A DNA stretch of 64,000 nucleotides from DSWT01 sp036845725. Its GTDB lineage: Bacteria > Chloroflexota > Anaerolineae > B4-G1 > SLSP01. The stretch is taken from contig DAIUDK010000002.1 in NCBI GenBank assembly GCA_036845725.1, forward strand, positions 1 to 64,000. The letters are read 5' to 3'. This document shows, one piece after another, positions 49,657-57,642 of this stretch. The number at the start of each line of letters is the position of its first letter. Position 1 is the stretch's first letter. Position numbers and translations under genes: made by a program. The notes under the pieces were generated by a model. That model was not told the origin of the DNA, searched no databases, and was given only the letters and a program-made list of their open reading frames with translations.

Positions 49657-50394
49657 TTACGATCCGGTCAAATTCATAATCATCAACCGCTCGAAAGTAT
49701 CCTGCATGGGACGGCCAGCGGCAACGGCAGCGTGGATGGCCTCCTCGACCTCCGCCGGACCGTGTTCGCGCGCCCATTGCGGTAATTGCGCAGCGTCGGT
49801 CACCAGCCCGAAGAAATCGAAGCCCAACTTCTCATAGGTCGTCCAGGGCAAATGCCCCGCGGCGACGGCGTATTCAAAGATGCCCTGTGGCGCGCCCAAT
49901 GCCATAATCGTTGTGTAATCGCGCGCCCACGCCCAACGCATAGAGGCGCGCACCAGCGCCGTGCCAATACCTAACCCAAAATAGCGCGGGTCGGTGCCCT
50001 TGAGAATGGTCGGAGCATCCGAGGCCCGCTCTGTCTCCTGTTGAAAGCTCTCCAGCGTGCGCCCCACGTGACAGCAAGCGTGACACCACGCCGGGCCAGA
50101 CAGGTTCAGATTCACCGAGCCAGTCATCCGCAGCCACCATTCCGGCCGCCACCAATGGTTCCATGGCGGCCAATCGGGGTTATCCTGATCCGGCAAGACG
50201 ATGCGATAGCAATGCAGTTGCGCGACGCAGCGGTCGCCTTCCCACGCTGCCATACCGATGGTGCCCTGGCGCTCGAACAGGCGCAGTAGAATATCACCAT
50301 TCGCGGGCCAACAACGCAAGGGAACACGGTCCAGTTCGTCAGGCTGAATAGGCCGGATGGTGATGGGGATGTCATTTGGGGACATTAGCGTCAT
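49657..50394 (-). CDS. GNAT-like acetyltransferase
   Basis: The 245-residue protein starts MTLMSPNDIPITIRPIQPDELDRVPLRCWP and contains a GNAT-like acetyl-CoA segment RYFGLGIGTALVRASMRWAWARDY (about residues 137-160) and a later YAVAAGHLPWTTYEKLGFDFFGLV. A Trp-rich stretch (PDWPPWNHWWRPEWWLRM) precedes it, an unusual feature. The family is mainly inferred from the fold pattern. The ATG at 50394 has GGAGG upstream. The acceptor is unknown. It is convergent with the interrupted Fpg gene. Confidence 0.75.
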   Translation of the reverse strand: MTLMSPNDIPITIRPIQPDELDRVPLRCWPANGDILLRLFERQGTIGMAAWEGDRCVAQLHCYRIVLPDQDNPDWPPWNHWWRPEWWLRMTGSVNLNLSGPAWCHACCHVGRTLESFQQETERASDAPTILKGTDPRYFGLGIGTALVRASMRWAWARDYTTIMALGAPQGIFEYAVAAGHLPWTTYEKLGFDFFGLVTDAAQLPQWAREHGPAEVEEAIHAAVAAGRPMQDTFERLMIMNLTGS

Positions 50395-50428
50395 GGCACA
50401 CCTCCATAACAGGTCGGATCATCGTCAG

Positions 50429-50497
50429 TCAGATAGTCCAGGCAAATAGCCCTACGACCACGAACAACAATAGGGTGTTATACAGCAATGGCGTCAT
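50429..50497 (-). CDS. Possible 22-residue membrane peptide
   Basis: ATG 50497 to TGA 50429 encodes MTPLLYNTLLLFVVVGLFAWTI, about 22 residues with one hydrophobic helix, and GGGGGAG lies just before the start. It sits 35 bases upstream of the GNAT-like gene on the same strand. Small hydrophobic proteins are common but often missed; without conservation data this stays tentative. Confidence 0.3.
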   Translation of the reverse strand: MTPLLYNTLLLFVVVGLFAWTI

Positions 50498-50622
50498 CGC
50501 TCCCCCGGCTGCATTTCCTCACCCTATGAGATTCCCACAGTAAGACCATGCCTTTATTGTAGTCAGTTTTTCAGGATAGGAAAATCGAACTACCCGGCAG
50601 TACCCACTAACCGAAATCCAAC

Positions 50623-50650
50623 TTGACAGTATACTCATCAGATGTATAAT
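50623..50650 (+). promoter_or_regulatory. Promoter of the tetR-ABC export operon
   Basis: TTGACA (50623-50628) and TATAAT (50645-50650), 16 bases apart, lie 65 bases before the TetR start. This is the best-matching sigma-70 promoter in the window. The CTCAT box between the hexamers and those downstream suggest autoregulation. Confidence 0.85.
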
Positions 50651-50652
50651 AA

Positions 50653-50679
50653 CTCATAAAATGAGCATTCACTCATTTT
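50653..50679 (+). promoter_or_regulatory. Inverted CTCAT boxes, likely TetR operator
   Basis: CTCAT (50653-50657), ATGAG (50661-50665) and CTCAT (50672-50676) form overlapping inverted repeats. AAAATGAG and CTCATTTT (50658-50679) make perfect 8-bp arms. A further CTCAT lies at 50634 between -35 and -10. Position just after the -10 fits repression. Confidence 0.65.
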
Positions 50680-50714
50680 TCGTATCTTATATGACTTATA
50701 ACGCAAGGAGAGCA

Positions 50715-51350
50715 ATGGACGGCAAGAAAGGAGACCATCCCCGGCAATCGCGCCGCGACCGGCGCATCGAGCGACGACGGCGCGAAATCGTGGCCGCCGC
50801 GGCGCAGGTTTTCGCGGAGAAGGGCTACGCGCACACCACCACGAAAGACCTGGCCGAGGCCGCAGACATGGCCGAGGGCACGCTCTACAACTACTTCGAG
50901 AGCAAGCGCGATATCCTGCTGGCGATTCTCAACGAGATGTGCGTCCCGATCGACGCGCTGTTGCAAAATGCCCGGATACTCACCACCCGCGATGATTTCG
51001 TGAGCGTCGTCGAGAACGGCCTCGATATTTTTGTATCGCAGATCGATTTCACCCGCGCGCTGCTCACCGAGATTTGGGTGGATGATGTGATTTTGGATGA
51101 CCTGGTGATCGGCCGTTTGCAGTACATTGGGCAAGGCATCAAGGGATTCATCGCCCGAAGAATCGCGGCGGGGAACTTCCGCCCCATCGATCCTGAAGCC
51201 GCAACGTCGATGATTTTGGGCGGATTTGTGGCGCTGATTATGCCTGTGCTGCGCGGCAAGCAGCCCGTCCCCACCACAGAAGAACGCCACAACCTGGCCC
51301 AGACCGCCGTCGATCTGTTGTTCGATGGGCTGCGCGTGCGCGAAAGTTAA
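50715..51350 (+). CDS. TetR/AcrR family transcriptional repressor
   Basis: The 211-residue protein starts MDGKKGDHPRQSRRDRRIERRRREIVAAAAQVFAEKGYAHTTTKDLAEAADMAEGTLYNYFESKRDILL, a TetR helix-turn-helix (about residues 20-65). The remainder is a ligand-binding helical domain. The ATG at 50715 has AAGGAG five bases upstream; a longer reading is rejected. It is the first gene of an operon for ABC-2 export and probably represses it, releasing on binding a toxic compound. The arrangement recalls CecR with YbhG-FSR of E. coli (family knowledge). Confidence 0.92.
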   Translation: MDGKKGDHPRQSRRDRRIERRRREIVAAAAQVFAEKGYAHTTTKDLAEAADMAEGTLYNYFESKRDILLAILNEMCVPIDALLQNARILTTRDDFVSVVENGLDIFVSQIDFTRALLTEIWVDDVILDDLVIGRLQYIGQGIKGFIARRIAAGNFRPIDPEAATSMILGGFVALIMPVLRGKQPVPTTEERHNLAQTAVDLLFDGLRVRES

Positions 51351-51363
51351 CACACGGAGGACA

Positions 51364-52491
51364 ATGTTACAACGAATTTGGGCCGTCTTACAAAAAGAGT
51401 TTATCCAAACAGTACGCGACCGGGGCACGTTAATCCTGATGCTGAGCATGCCGCTACTGCAGCTGTTCATGCTCGGCTACGCGGTGGATATGAATGTGGA
51501 ACACATCCCGACCGTGGTCGCCGACCAGAGTTTGGACGCGCACAGCCACGCCTATGTCGCGGCGATGGTCAACACACGCTACTTCGACGTAATCGATTAC
51601 GTGAGCAGCGAAGCTGCCGTGATCCAGGCCATCGACAGCGGGCACGCGCAGGCCGGCATCGTCATCCCGCCGAGCTTCGCCGCCCGCGTGGATCGCGGGG
51701 AGGCGCAAGTGCTCTTTTTGATCGACGGCTCGGATTTATTCACCGTCCAATCGGGCTACACACGGGCTGCCGCCATCGCGCAGTCCTATGCCGCCGACGT
51801 GCTACTCAAGAAAATCCAACGTTCCGGCCTGCCCATCAGCGCCGCGCTGCCGCTGGATACGCGGGTGCGCGTCCTGTATAACCCCGACATGCAACAGCTC
51901 TGGTTCACCATCCCGAATATGATCGCCCTGCTCATCCAGACATCCAGCATCGCGATGACCGCCGCTGCCGTCGTGCGCGAGCGCGAGGCCGGTACCATCG
52001 AACAATTGCTCGTCACGCCGATCCGCCCGCTGGAACTGCTGCTCGGCAAGATTGTCCCCAATGTCGTCGTCGCCATCATTAACGTGCTGACGGCGGTTGC
52101 CGCAGGAGTCTTGCTTTTCCACGTACCGTTTCGCGGTAATTTCTGGATCTTCATGGGCCTTTCGATGATCTACGTCTTCTCCGGGTTAGGAATGGGCTTG
52201 CTGATATCGACCATCGCCAGGAATCAAAAGCAGGCGCAGCAGTTGGTGATGATGATTATGCTGCTGGGTGTCGTGCTAGGCGGCTACATCTTTCCCCGTA
52301 ATGCAATGGCACCCGCTATGCAAGTCTTAGGGGCGCTGTTCCCCATGACATTTTTCATTCCCATCTCGCGCGGCATTATCAGCAAAGGTGTGGGCATGGA
52401 TGCACTCTGGGTTGACATCGTCAGCATGACGATTTACGCAGTCGTCGTAATGGTGATTGCTGCAAAAGCATTCAGGCAAGGATTGGAGTAG
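51364..52491 (+). CDS. ABC-2 type permease (first of four paralogues)
   Basis: The 375-residue protein starts MLQRIWAVLQKEFIQTVRDRGTLILMLSMPLLQLFMLGYAV and contains the ABC-2 fold: one N-terminal helix, a long extracytoplasmic domain (about 40-180, with VVADQSLDAHSHAYVAAMV), then five helices (about 180-375) with REREAGTIEQLLVTPIRPLELLLGKIVPN between them. YhhJ/YbhS-type permeases pair with an ATPase and an HlyD adaptor. The start at 51364 has GGAGG immediately upstream. The nearest paralogue in the operon is the truncated gene at 53638. Confidence 0.93.
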   Translation: MLQRIWAVLQKEFIQTVRDRGTLILMLSMPLLQLFMLGYAVDMNVEHIPTVVADQSLDAHSHAYVAAMVNTRYFDVIDYVSSEAAVIQAIDSGHAQAGIVIPPSFAARVDRGEAQVLFLIDGSDLFTVQSGYTRAAAIAQSYAADVLLKKIQRSGLPISAALPLDTRVRVLYNPDMQQLWFTIPNMIALLIQTSSIAMTAAAVVREREAGTIEQLLVTPIRPLELLLGKIVPNVVVAIINVLTAVAAGVLLFHVPFRGNFWIFMGLSMIYVFSGLGMGLLISTIARNQKQAQQLVMMIMLLGVVLGGYIFPRNAMAPAMQVLGALFPMTFFIPISRGIISKGVGMDALWVDIVSMTIYAVVVMVIAAKAFRQGLE

Positions 52492-52497
52492 ACGACC

Positions 52498-53628
52498 TTG
52501 AACATGCAGCGGTTGTTCGCTATCATCAAAAAAGAGACCATTCAAATGATTCGGGATTGGCCGACGCTATTGATGATCATTCTCATGCCCGTGTTAGAGT
52601 TGTTTCTATTCGCCTACGTCGGTGATATGACGCTGGATCATCTGCCCACGGCAGTCGCCGATATGAGCCGCGACTCCAGCAGCCGCGCTTTTATCAACGC
52701 GCTAGAAGTCTCCGGTTTTTTCGACGTGGTGCACTATGTGGGCAGCGAAAACGAGGTCATCCGCGCCATCGACGAGAATCAGGTGAGCGTGGGATTGGTG
52801 ATTCCGCCAGATTTCGCGGGCCAGGTCGAGCGCGGCACGGCCCAGGCGCTCGTCATCATCGACGGCTCCGATTCGTTCGTGGTGCAGTCGGGGTACAGCG
52901 CCGCGACAGCGATCGCCCAGGTACACGGCATGCAGTTGATGCTGCAAACCGCGCAGCGCATGGGGATGGGCGACCTGGGACAGTTGCCCATCGACACCAG
53001 CACGCGCATTCTCTACAATCCCAACATCGACGAAATCGTGTTCCTCATCCCCGGCCTGGCGGCGATGCTGCTGCAACTCATCGGCGTCAATGCGACGGTG
53101 ATGGCCGTCGTTCGCGAGCGCGAGTTGGGCACCATGGAACAAATGCTGGTCACGCCGGCGCGGCCCGTCGAATTGATTCTCGGCAAGATCGTGCCGCCCA
53201 TTGGCCTGATCGCCGTTGATCTGATTATTATCATCCTGCTTGGTGTCTATTGGTTCAAGGTGCCATTCCAGGGATCGGTCTGGCTCTTTAGCTGGCTCTC
53301 GCTGCTGTTCATCGTCTCCGGATTGGGGATGGGGCTGGCACTCTCGACTGTCTCCAAAAACCAGAAGCAGGCGCAGCAGATCTCCGCGATGATTATGATG
53401 GTCACAATGCTACTGACCGGCTTGATCTATCCGCGCTCGACGATGCCGCCGGTCGTGCGCGCCGTCGGCAATCTGATCCCGGCGACCTACTTCATTCGCA
53501 TCGCGCGCGGCATCATCACCAAAGGCGTGGGGCTGGCGTTTATGTGGGAAGACGTCGTCGCGCTGGTCGTCTACGGCGTGATCATCGTCATCGTATCGGC
53601 GGCGACGTTCAAGACGAGGTTGGATTGA
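52498..53628 (+). CDS. ABC-2 type permease (second of four paralogues)
   Basis: The 376-residue protein has the same layout: N-terminal helix (LMIILMPVLELFLFAYV), an extracytoplasmic domain with VADMSRDSSSRAFINALEVSGFFDVVHYVG, and five C-terminal helices with the REREL-GTMEQMLVTPARPVELILGKIVPP segment. It resembles the fourth paralogue at 54460 more than the first, judged by the VADMS and IYPRSTMPP motifs. A TTG at 52498 fits the GGAG spacing; ATG at 52504 is also possible. It starts 6 bases after the previous stop. Confidence 0.92.
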   Translation: MNMQRLFAIIKKETIQMIRDWPTLLMIILMPVLELFLFAYVGDMTLDHLPTAVADMSRDSSSRAFINALEVSGFFDVVHYVGSENEVIRAIDENQVSVGLVIPPDFAGQVERGTAQALVIIDGSDSFVVQSGYSAATAIAQVHGMQLMLQTAQRMGMGDLGQLPIDTSTRILYNPNIDEIVFLIPGLAAMLLQLIGVNATVMAVVRERELGTMEQMLVTPARPVELILGKIVPPIGLIAVDLIIIILLGVYWFKVPFQGSVWLFSWLSLLFIVSGLGMGLALSTVSKNQKQAQQISAMIMMVTMLLTGLIYPRSTMPPVVRAVGNLIPATYFIRIARGIITKGVGLAFMWEDVVALVVYGVIIVIVSAATFKTRLD

Positions 53629-53637
53629 GATACGCAT

Positions 53638-54453
53638 ATGCTACAACGGATATGGGCCGTCATCCAAAAGGAGTTCATCCAGACGCTACGGGACCGGCGG
53701 ACGCTCATCATCCAACTGGGACTGCCAGTGGTGCAGATGCTGATCTTTGGCTACGCGATCCGCACCGATGTCCGCTACATCCCGCTGATGGTCGCCGACC
53801 AGAGCCTGGATCGCGCCAGCCGCGCGTTTGTCCAGTCGCTGACCGTGTCGGGCTATTTCGACGTGGTCGATTACGTCGCTGGCGAGGCGCAGGCAATCCA
53901 CGCGATCGACGAGGGCCGCGCGCAGGCCGGAGTGGTTATCCTGCCTGGGTTTGCGGCGGACGTGGAGCGCAGCACCGCGCAGGTCCTGCTGTTGGTCGAC
54001 GGGTCGGACGTCTTCACCTCACAGACGGCCTACAATACCATCACCGCCATCGCCCAGAGCCACTCCAAGGAAGTGCTGGTCTCCCGGCTGCTGCGGGCTG
54101 GCCGCCTGAGCAACGCGGAACAGCTTTTGCCTTTGGATGCGCGCGTGCGCATCCTCTACAACCCCAATCTCTTGGATTTATGGTTCGTGATTCCGGGGAT
54201 CGTTTCGGTGATCCTACAAACGCAGGCGATTACGCTCACCGCCGCTGCCGTGGTGCGCGAACGCGAAACCGGCACCATCGAGCAAATCCTGGTGACGCCC
54301 ATCCGGCCGTTCGAGTTGCTGCTCGGCAAGATCGCGCCCAACATCGTCATTGCCATCGTCAACATGCTCACAATTCTGGTGATCGTGTTGGCGCTCTACG
54401 TCGGCGCGATCCTGTTCTTCGCCACCCGCGCGTTCAAACGCAATCTGGACTGA
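53638..54453 (+). CDS. ABC-2 type permease with in-frame internal deletion (third paralogue)
   Basis: The start MLQRIWAVIQKEFIQTLRDRRTLIIQLGLPVVQMLIFGYAI is nearly the same as in the first permease, and the conserved LLGKIAPNIVIAIVNMLT follows. It then jumps to ALYVGAILFFATRAFKRNLD, which matches the very C-terminus (AVVVMVIAAKAFRQGLE) of the first permease. About 100 residues, including several membrane helices, are missing, giving 271 residues in place of about 375. The frame is kept. It is likely non-functional alone, though it might partner another permease; an assembly collapse is also possible. Confidence 0.85.
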   Translation: MLQRIWAVIQKEFIQTLRDRRTLIIQLGLPVVQMLIFGYAIRTDVRYIPLMVADQSLDRASRAFVQSLTVSGYFDVVDYVAGEAQAIHAIDEGRAQAGVVILPGFAADVERSTAQVLLLVDGSDVFTSQTAYNTITAIAQSHSKEVLVSRLLRAGRLSNAEQLLPLDARVRILYNPNLLDLWFVIPGIVSVILQTQAITLTAAAVVRERETGTIEQILVTPIRPFELLLGKIAPNIVIAIVNMLTILVIVLALYVGAILFFATRAFKRNLD

Positions 54454-54459
54454 GGAACA

Positions 54460-55602
54460 ATGATCGGTTGGATGAACGCCATTCGTCGTACCGGAGCGAT
54501 CATGCGTCGCGAGATGATCGAGCGGCTGCGCGACCGGCGCACGCTGGCGCTGATCCTGGGCATCCCGTTGCTCCAACTGACCCTGTTTGGCTACGCCGTC
54601 CACCTGACCGCCTATCATCTGCCGACGGTGGTTGCGGATATGAGCCTCGACGCGCACAGCAGGGGTTTCGTGGACGCGCTGCGCGCCTCCGGTTATTTCG
54701 ACGTCGAGCAGTATGTCGCCGCCGAGACCGACGTGCTGGCGGCTCTCGACGCCGGGACGGCGAAAGCCGGCGTGGTTATCCCACCGGATTTCGCCGCGGA
54801 CATCGAACGTGGACAGGCGCAGGCGTTGGTCATCCTGGACGGCTCCGATTCGTTCTCGGTCCAATCGGGATACAGCGCGGCCGTGGCCATCGCGCAGGCG
54901 TATGCATTGGACGTAGCCGTGCAGAAGATCGACCGGCTGGGGCAGCATCTCAACACCCAACCCATCACCGCTTCGACGCGCGTGCTCTACAACCCCAATC
55001 GCGACGACCTCGTATTTATCATGCCCGGACTGATCGCGATGCTGCTGCAAGTGCTGGCGGTAAATATGACGGCCCAATCGATCGTACGCGAGCACGACTT
55101 GGGCACCATCGAGCAAATTATGGTGACGCCGGTGCGCCCGCTGGAACTGGTGATCGGCAAGCTGACGCCCAACATCCTGTTCGTCGCCATCGACCAGGTG
55201 ATGATCACGCTACTCGGCGTCTTCTGGTTTGGCGTCCCGTTCCGTGGCAATGTGTGGCTGCTGGCCGGCCTCTCCTTCCTGTTCGTCTGCGCCGGTTTGG
55301 GACTGGGATTGGTGATTTCCAGCGTCGCGCGGACGCAGAAAGAGGCAGAGCAACTCACCGCCCTGTTGATGCTGTTGAGCCTGCTGCTCACCGGCTACAT
55401 CTACCCGCGCAGTCCCATGCCGCCCGCCGTGCGCGCTCTCGGCAATCTGATCCCGCTCACCTTCTTCATCCGCATCGCGCGCGGCATCATCACCAAGGGC
55501 GTCGGCATCGCATATTTATGGGACGACGTCCTGGCGCTGCTGGCCTACGTCATCGTGGTGATGGTTATGGCGGCTGTCACGTTCAAAAAGCGGTTGGATT
55601 GA
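54460..55602 (+). CDS. ABC-2 type permease (fourth of four paralogues)
   Basis: The 380-residue protein begins MIGWMNAIRRTGAIMRREMIERLRDRRTLALILGIPLLQLTLFGYAVHLTAYHLPTVVADMSLDAHSRGFVDALRASGYFDV and has the complete set of C-terminal helices ending with GIITKGVGIAYLWDDVLALLAYVIVVMVMAAVTFKKRLD. It starts 7 bases after the third permease. With the second permease it would form a likely heterodimer or homodimer channel. Sequence is complete. Confidence 0.92.
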   Translation: MIGWMNAIRRTGAIMRREMIERLRDRRTLALILGIPLLQLTLFGYAVHLTAYHLPTVVADMSLDAHSRGFVDALRASGYFDVEQYVAAETDVLAALDAGTAKAGVVIPPDFAADIERGQAQALVILDGSDSFSVQSGYSAAVAIAQAYALDVAVQKIDRLGQHLNTQPITASTRVLYNPNRDDLVFIMPGLIAMLLQVLAVNMTAQSIVREHDLGTIEQIMVTPVRPLELVIGKLTPNILFVAIDQVMITLLGVFWFGVPFRGNVWLLAGLSFLFVCAGLGLGLVISSVARTQKEAEQLTALLMLLSLLLTGYIYPRSPMPPAVRALGNLIPLTFFIRIARGIITKGVGIAYLWDDVLALLAYVIVVMVMAAVTFKKRLD

Positions 55603-55672
55603 GGCGAGTTACGAATTACAAATTACAAATCACGAACGACGAATGACTACACGACTATACGACTAAAGACTT
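55603..55672. repeat. Word-repeat tract (ACGAATTACAAATTACAAAT, ACGACTATACGACTA)
   Basis: Two families of short words lie between the last permease and the first ATPase gene. The ATG at 55673 follows directly, and no clear ribosome-binding site is seen in front of it. The tract is a typical member of the window-wide word repeats. Confidence 0.6.
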
Positions 55673-56656
55673 ATGGAAACGTTAGTTACGATTCAGACTA
55701 AAGACCTGGTGAAGCGGTTCAAAACGCGGCAAGGCGACGTCACGGCGGTGGACGGTGTCACGCTGCAAGTGCGCCAGGGTGAAACCTATGGCTTGATCGG
55801 GCCGGACGGCGCGGGCAAGACGACGACGACACGCGTAATCCTGGGCTTGCTGCGTCGCACATCCGGGGAGAGCCGCATTATGGGCTTCGACTCGATGCGC
55901 GACACCTACGCCATCCGCGAGCGTGTCGGCTACATCGCCCAGCAATTCTCGCTGCCGCCCGATATGACCGTGATCGAGAACATGCAGTTCTTCGCGCAGG
56001 TGCAAGGCGTCAACCCGCAGGATCAGAAACGCCGCATCCCGGAGCTGCTGGAATTCGCCGGTCTGACTCAGTTTACCAAGCGTCTGGCCGGGCGGCTTTC
56101 CGGCGGGATGAAAAAGAAGCTGGCGCTGGCGTGCAGCCTCGTCCACGAGCCGCGCGTCGTGATGCTCGACGAGCCAACGCTCGGCGTGGACCCGGTCAGC
56201 CGCCGCGAATTCTGGAACCTGCTGGGCAACCTGCGCGCCGAAAAGGGGCTGACCATCTTCGTCTGCACGCCCTACATGGACGAAGCCGAACGCTGCAACT
56301 GGGTGGGCCTACTCTACCAGGGCCGCCTCGTCGCCCACGACGCGCCACACAGGATCAAACAAATGGTGCCGGGCCAGCTTTTGGAGTTCACCCCTTCGCG
56401 CTTCGTCCCGGCGCAAAAGTTGGTCACAGACCTGGAAGGCGTCCTGGAAGTCCAGACCTACGGGCTGATGCTCCACGTCTTCGTGGACGACATTGGCCGA
56501 AGGGAAACCGAAATCGAGACCGCACTCGCCGCGCAGGGCATCACCTGCACCGGCATGCGCCAGATTGAGGCGCGCATGGAAGAGGCGTTTATTTCATTGA
56601 TCAAGAGGCAGTCCCAAGCCCAAAGTCCGAAGTCAGCACCTTCGACTTTGGACTGA
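55673..56656 (+). CDS. ABC transporter ATP-binding protein (first)
   Basis: The 327-residue protein holds a Walker A variant GPDGAGKTTTTR (Asp in place of Asn, about residues 42-53), a Q-loop, signature LSGGMKKKLALACSLVHEPRVVMLDEPTLGVDP and the H-loop region. The GPDGAGKTT variant is usual in the first half of YbhF-type double ATPases. The last residues (QSQAQSPKSAPSTLD) are encoded by a word-repeat tract, so the original C-terminus may have been replaced. It drives export by the ABC-2 permeases upstream. Confidence 0.92.
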   Translation: METLVTIQTKDLVKRFKTRQGDVTAVDGVTLQVRQGETYGLIGPDGAGKTTTTRVILGLLRRTSGESRIMGFDSMRDTYAIRERVGYIAQQFSLPPDMTVIENMQFFAQVQGVNPQDQKRRIPELLEFAGLTQFTKRLAGRLSGGMKKKLALACSLVHEPRVVMLDEPTLGVDPVSRREFWNLLGNLRAEKGLTIFVCTPYMDEAERCNWVGLLYQGRLVAHDAPHRIKQMVPGQLLEFTPSRFVPAQKLVTDLEGVLEVQTYGLMLHVFVDDIGRRETEIETALAAQGITCTGMRQIEARMEEAFISLIKRQSQAQSPKSAPSTLD

Positions 56657-56672
56657 CGACTAACGACTAACC
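56621..56672 (+). repeat. Word-repeat tract forming the end of the first ATPase gene
   Basis: CAAAGTCCGAAGTCAGCACC and TGGACTGACGACTAACGACT words repeat here. They encode the last residues of the ATPase and the spacer to the next gene. The frame ends in TGA inside the tract. Confidence 0.55.
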
Positions 56673-56676
56673 GACT

Positions 56677-57612
56677 ATGAACGAATACACAATCGAAGTC
56701 AACAATCTCAGCAAGAAGTTCGGCAGCTTCACCGCCGTGGACAACGTCAACTTCAACGTTCGCGCGGGAGAAGTCTACGGCTGGCTGGGGCCGAACGGCG
56801 CGGGCAAGACGACGACCATCCGCATGTTGCTCGGCTTGCTCACCCCGACATCAGGGGAAGCGCGCGTGCTCGGTTACAATCCCGCCACGCAGACCAAGTC
56901 GATGCAGGCGCTTGTCGGCTACATGTCGCAGCTCTTCACGCTCTACAACGACCTCACCGCCCGCGAGAACATCCGCTTCTACGGGCTGGCCTACGGCCTC
57001 TCGCGCAAGCAACTGCGCCAGCGCCAGGCCGATATCCTGGAAATGGCCGGGCTGATCGGGCGCGAAAATACGCTCACGTCCAATCTCTCCGGCGGTTGGA
57101 AGCAGCGCCTCGCCTTAGGCTGTGCCATCGTCCACGAGCCAAAGGTCGTCTTCCTCGACGAACCGACCGCGGGCGTCGATCCCATTAGCCGCCGCGAGTT
57201 TTGGGGCCTTATCTACGCCATGGCGAAGAAGGGCGTGACGGTCCTCGTCACCACGCACTACATGGACGAAGCGGAACTGTGCCAGCGCGTCGGCTTCATC
57301 AGCCAGGGCAAGCTTATCGCGCTGGATACGCCGGAACAACTGAAGCAAACGCAGATGCGCGGCCACGTCCTGGAGATCAACACCGACAACGCGGATCGCG
57401 CGATGCGCGTGCTCAAGGCCGCGCAGGACAAGGGGCAATTGCCCTTCGAGGAAGTCGCGCTGTACGGGGCGCAGATTCACGCCGTCGTCCCCGACGCAGA
57501 GACGTTCAAAGCGCCGATCTGGACGCTGCTCAACACTGAAGGCATCGATGTCCACAGCATCGAGTGGATCGCGCCCACCCTGGAAGATGTTTTTATATCG
57601 GCAGTGAAATAG
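56677..57612 (+). CDS. ABC transporter ATP-binding protein (second)
   Basis: The 311-residue protein has GPNGAGKTTTIRMLLGLLTPTSGE (Walker A, about residues 38-46), signature LSGGWKQRLALGCAIVHEPKVVFLDEPTAGVDPISRREFW and a C-terminal DUF4162-like domain. It is similar to the second half of YbhF-type ATPases, so the two genes together could replace one fused double ATPase. It is followed by the HlyD adaptor genes. The start at ATG 56677 sits directly after the word-repeat tract, with weak ribosome-binding support. Confidence 0.93.
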   Translation: MNEYTIEVNNLSKKFGSFTAVDNVNFNVRAGEVYGWLGPNGAGKTTTIRMLLGLLTPTSGEARVLGYNPATQTKSMQALVGYMSQLFTLYNDLTARENIRFYGLAYGLSRKQLRQRQADILEMAGLIGRENTLTSNLSGGWKQRLALGCAIVHEPKVVFLDEPTAGVDPISRREFWGLIYAMAKKGVTVLVTTHYMDEAELCQRVGFISQGKLIALDTPEQLKQTQMRGHVLEINTDNADRAMRVLKAAQDKGQLPFEEVALYGAQIHAVVPDAETFKAPIWTLLNTEGIDVHSIEWIAPTLEDVFISAVK

Positions 57613-57642
57613 AGACACAAACAATAACGTAGGAGTGAAAAA

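Noticed and set aside
53544..55646. 700-codon frame across the permease genes
   Set aside because: Arg/Gly/His-rich shadow frame of the GC-rich permeases; the permease frames have clear membrane domains.
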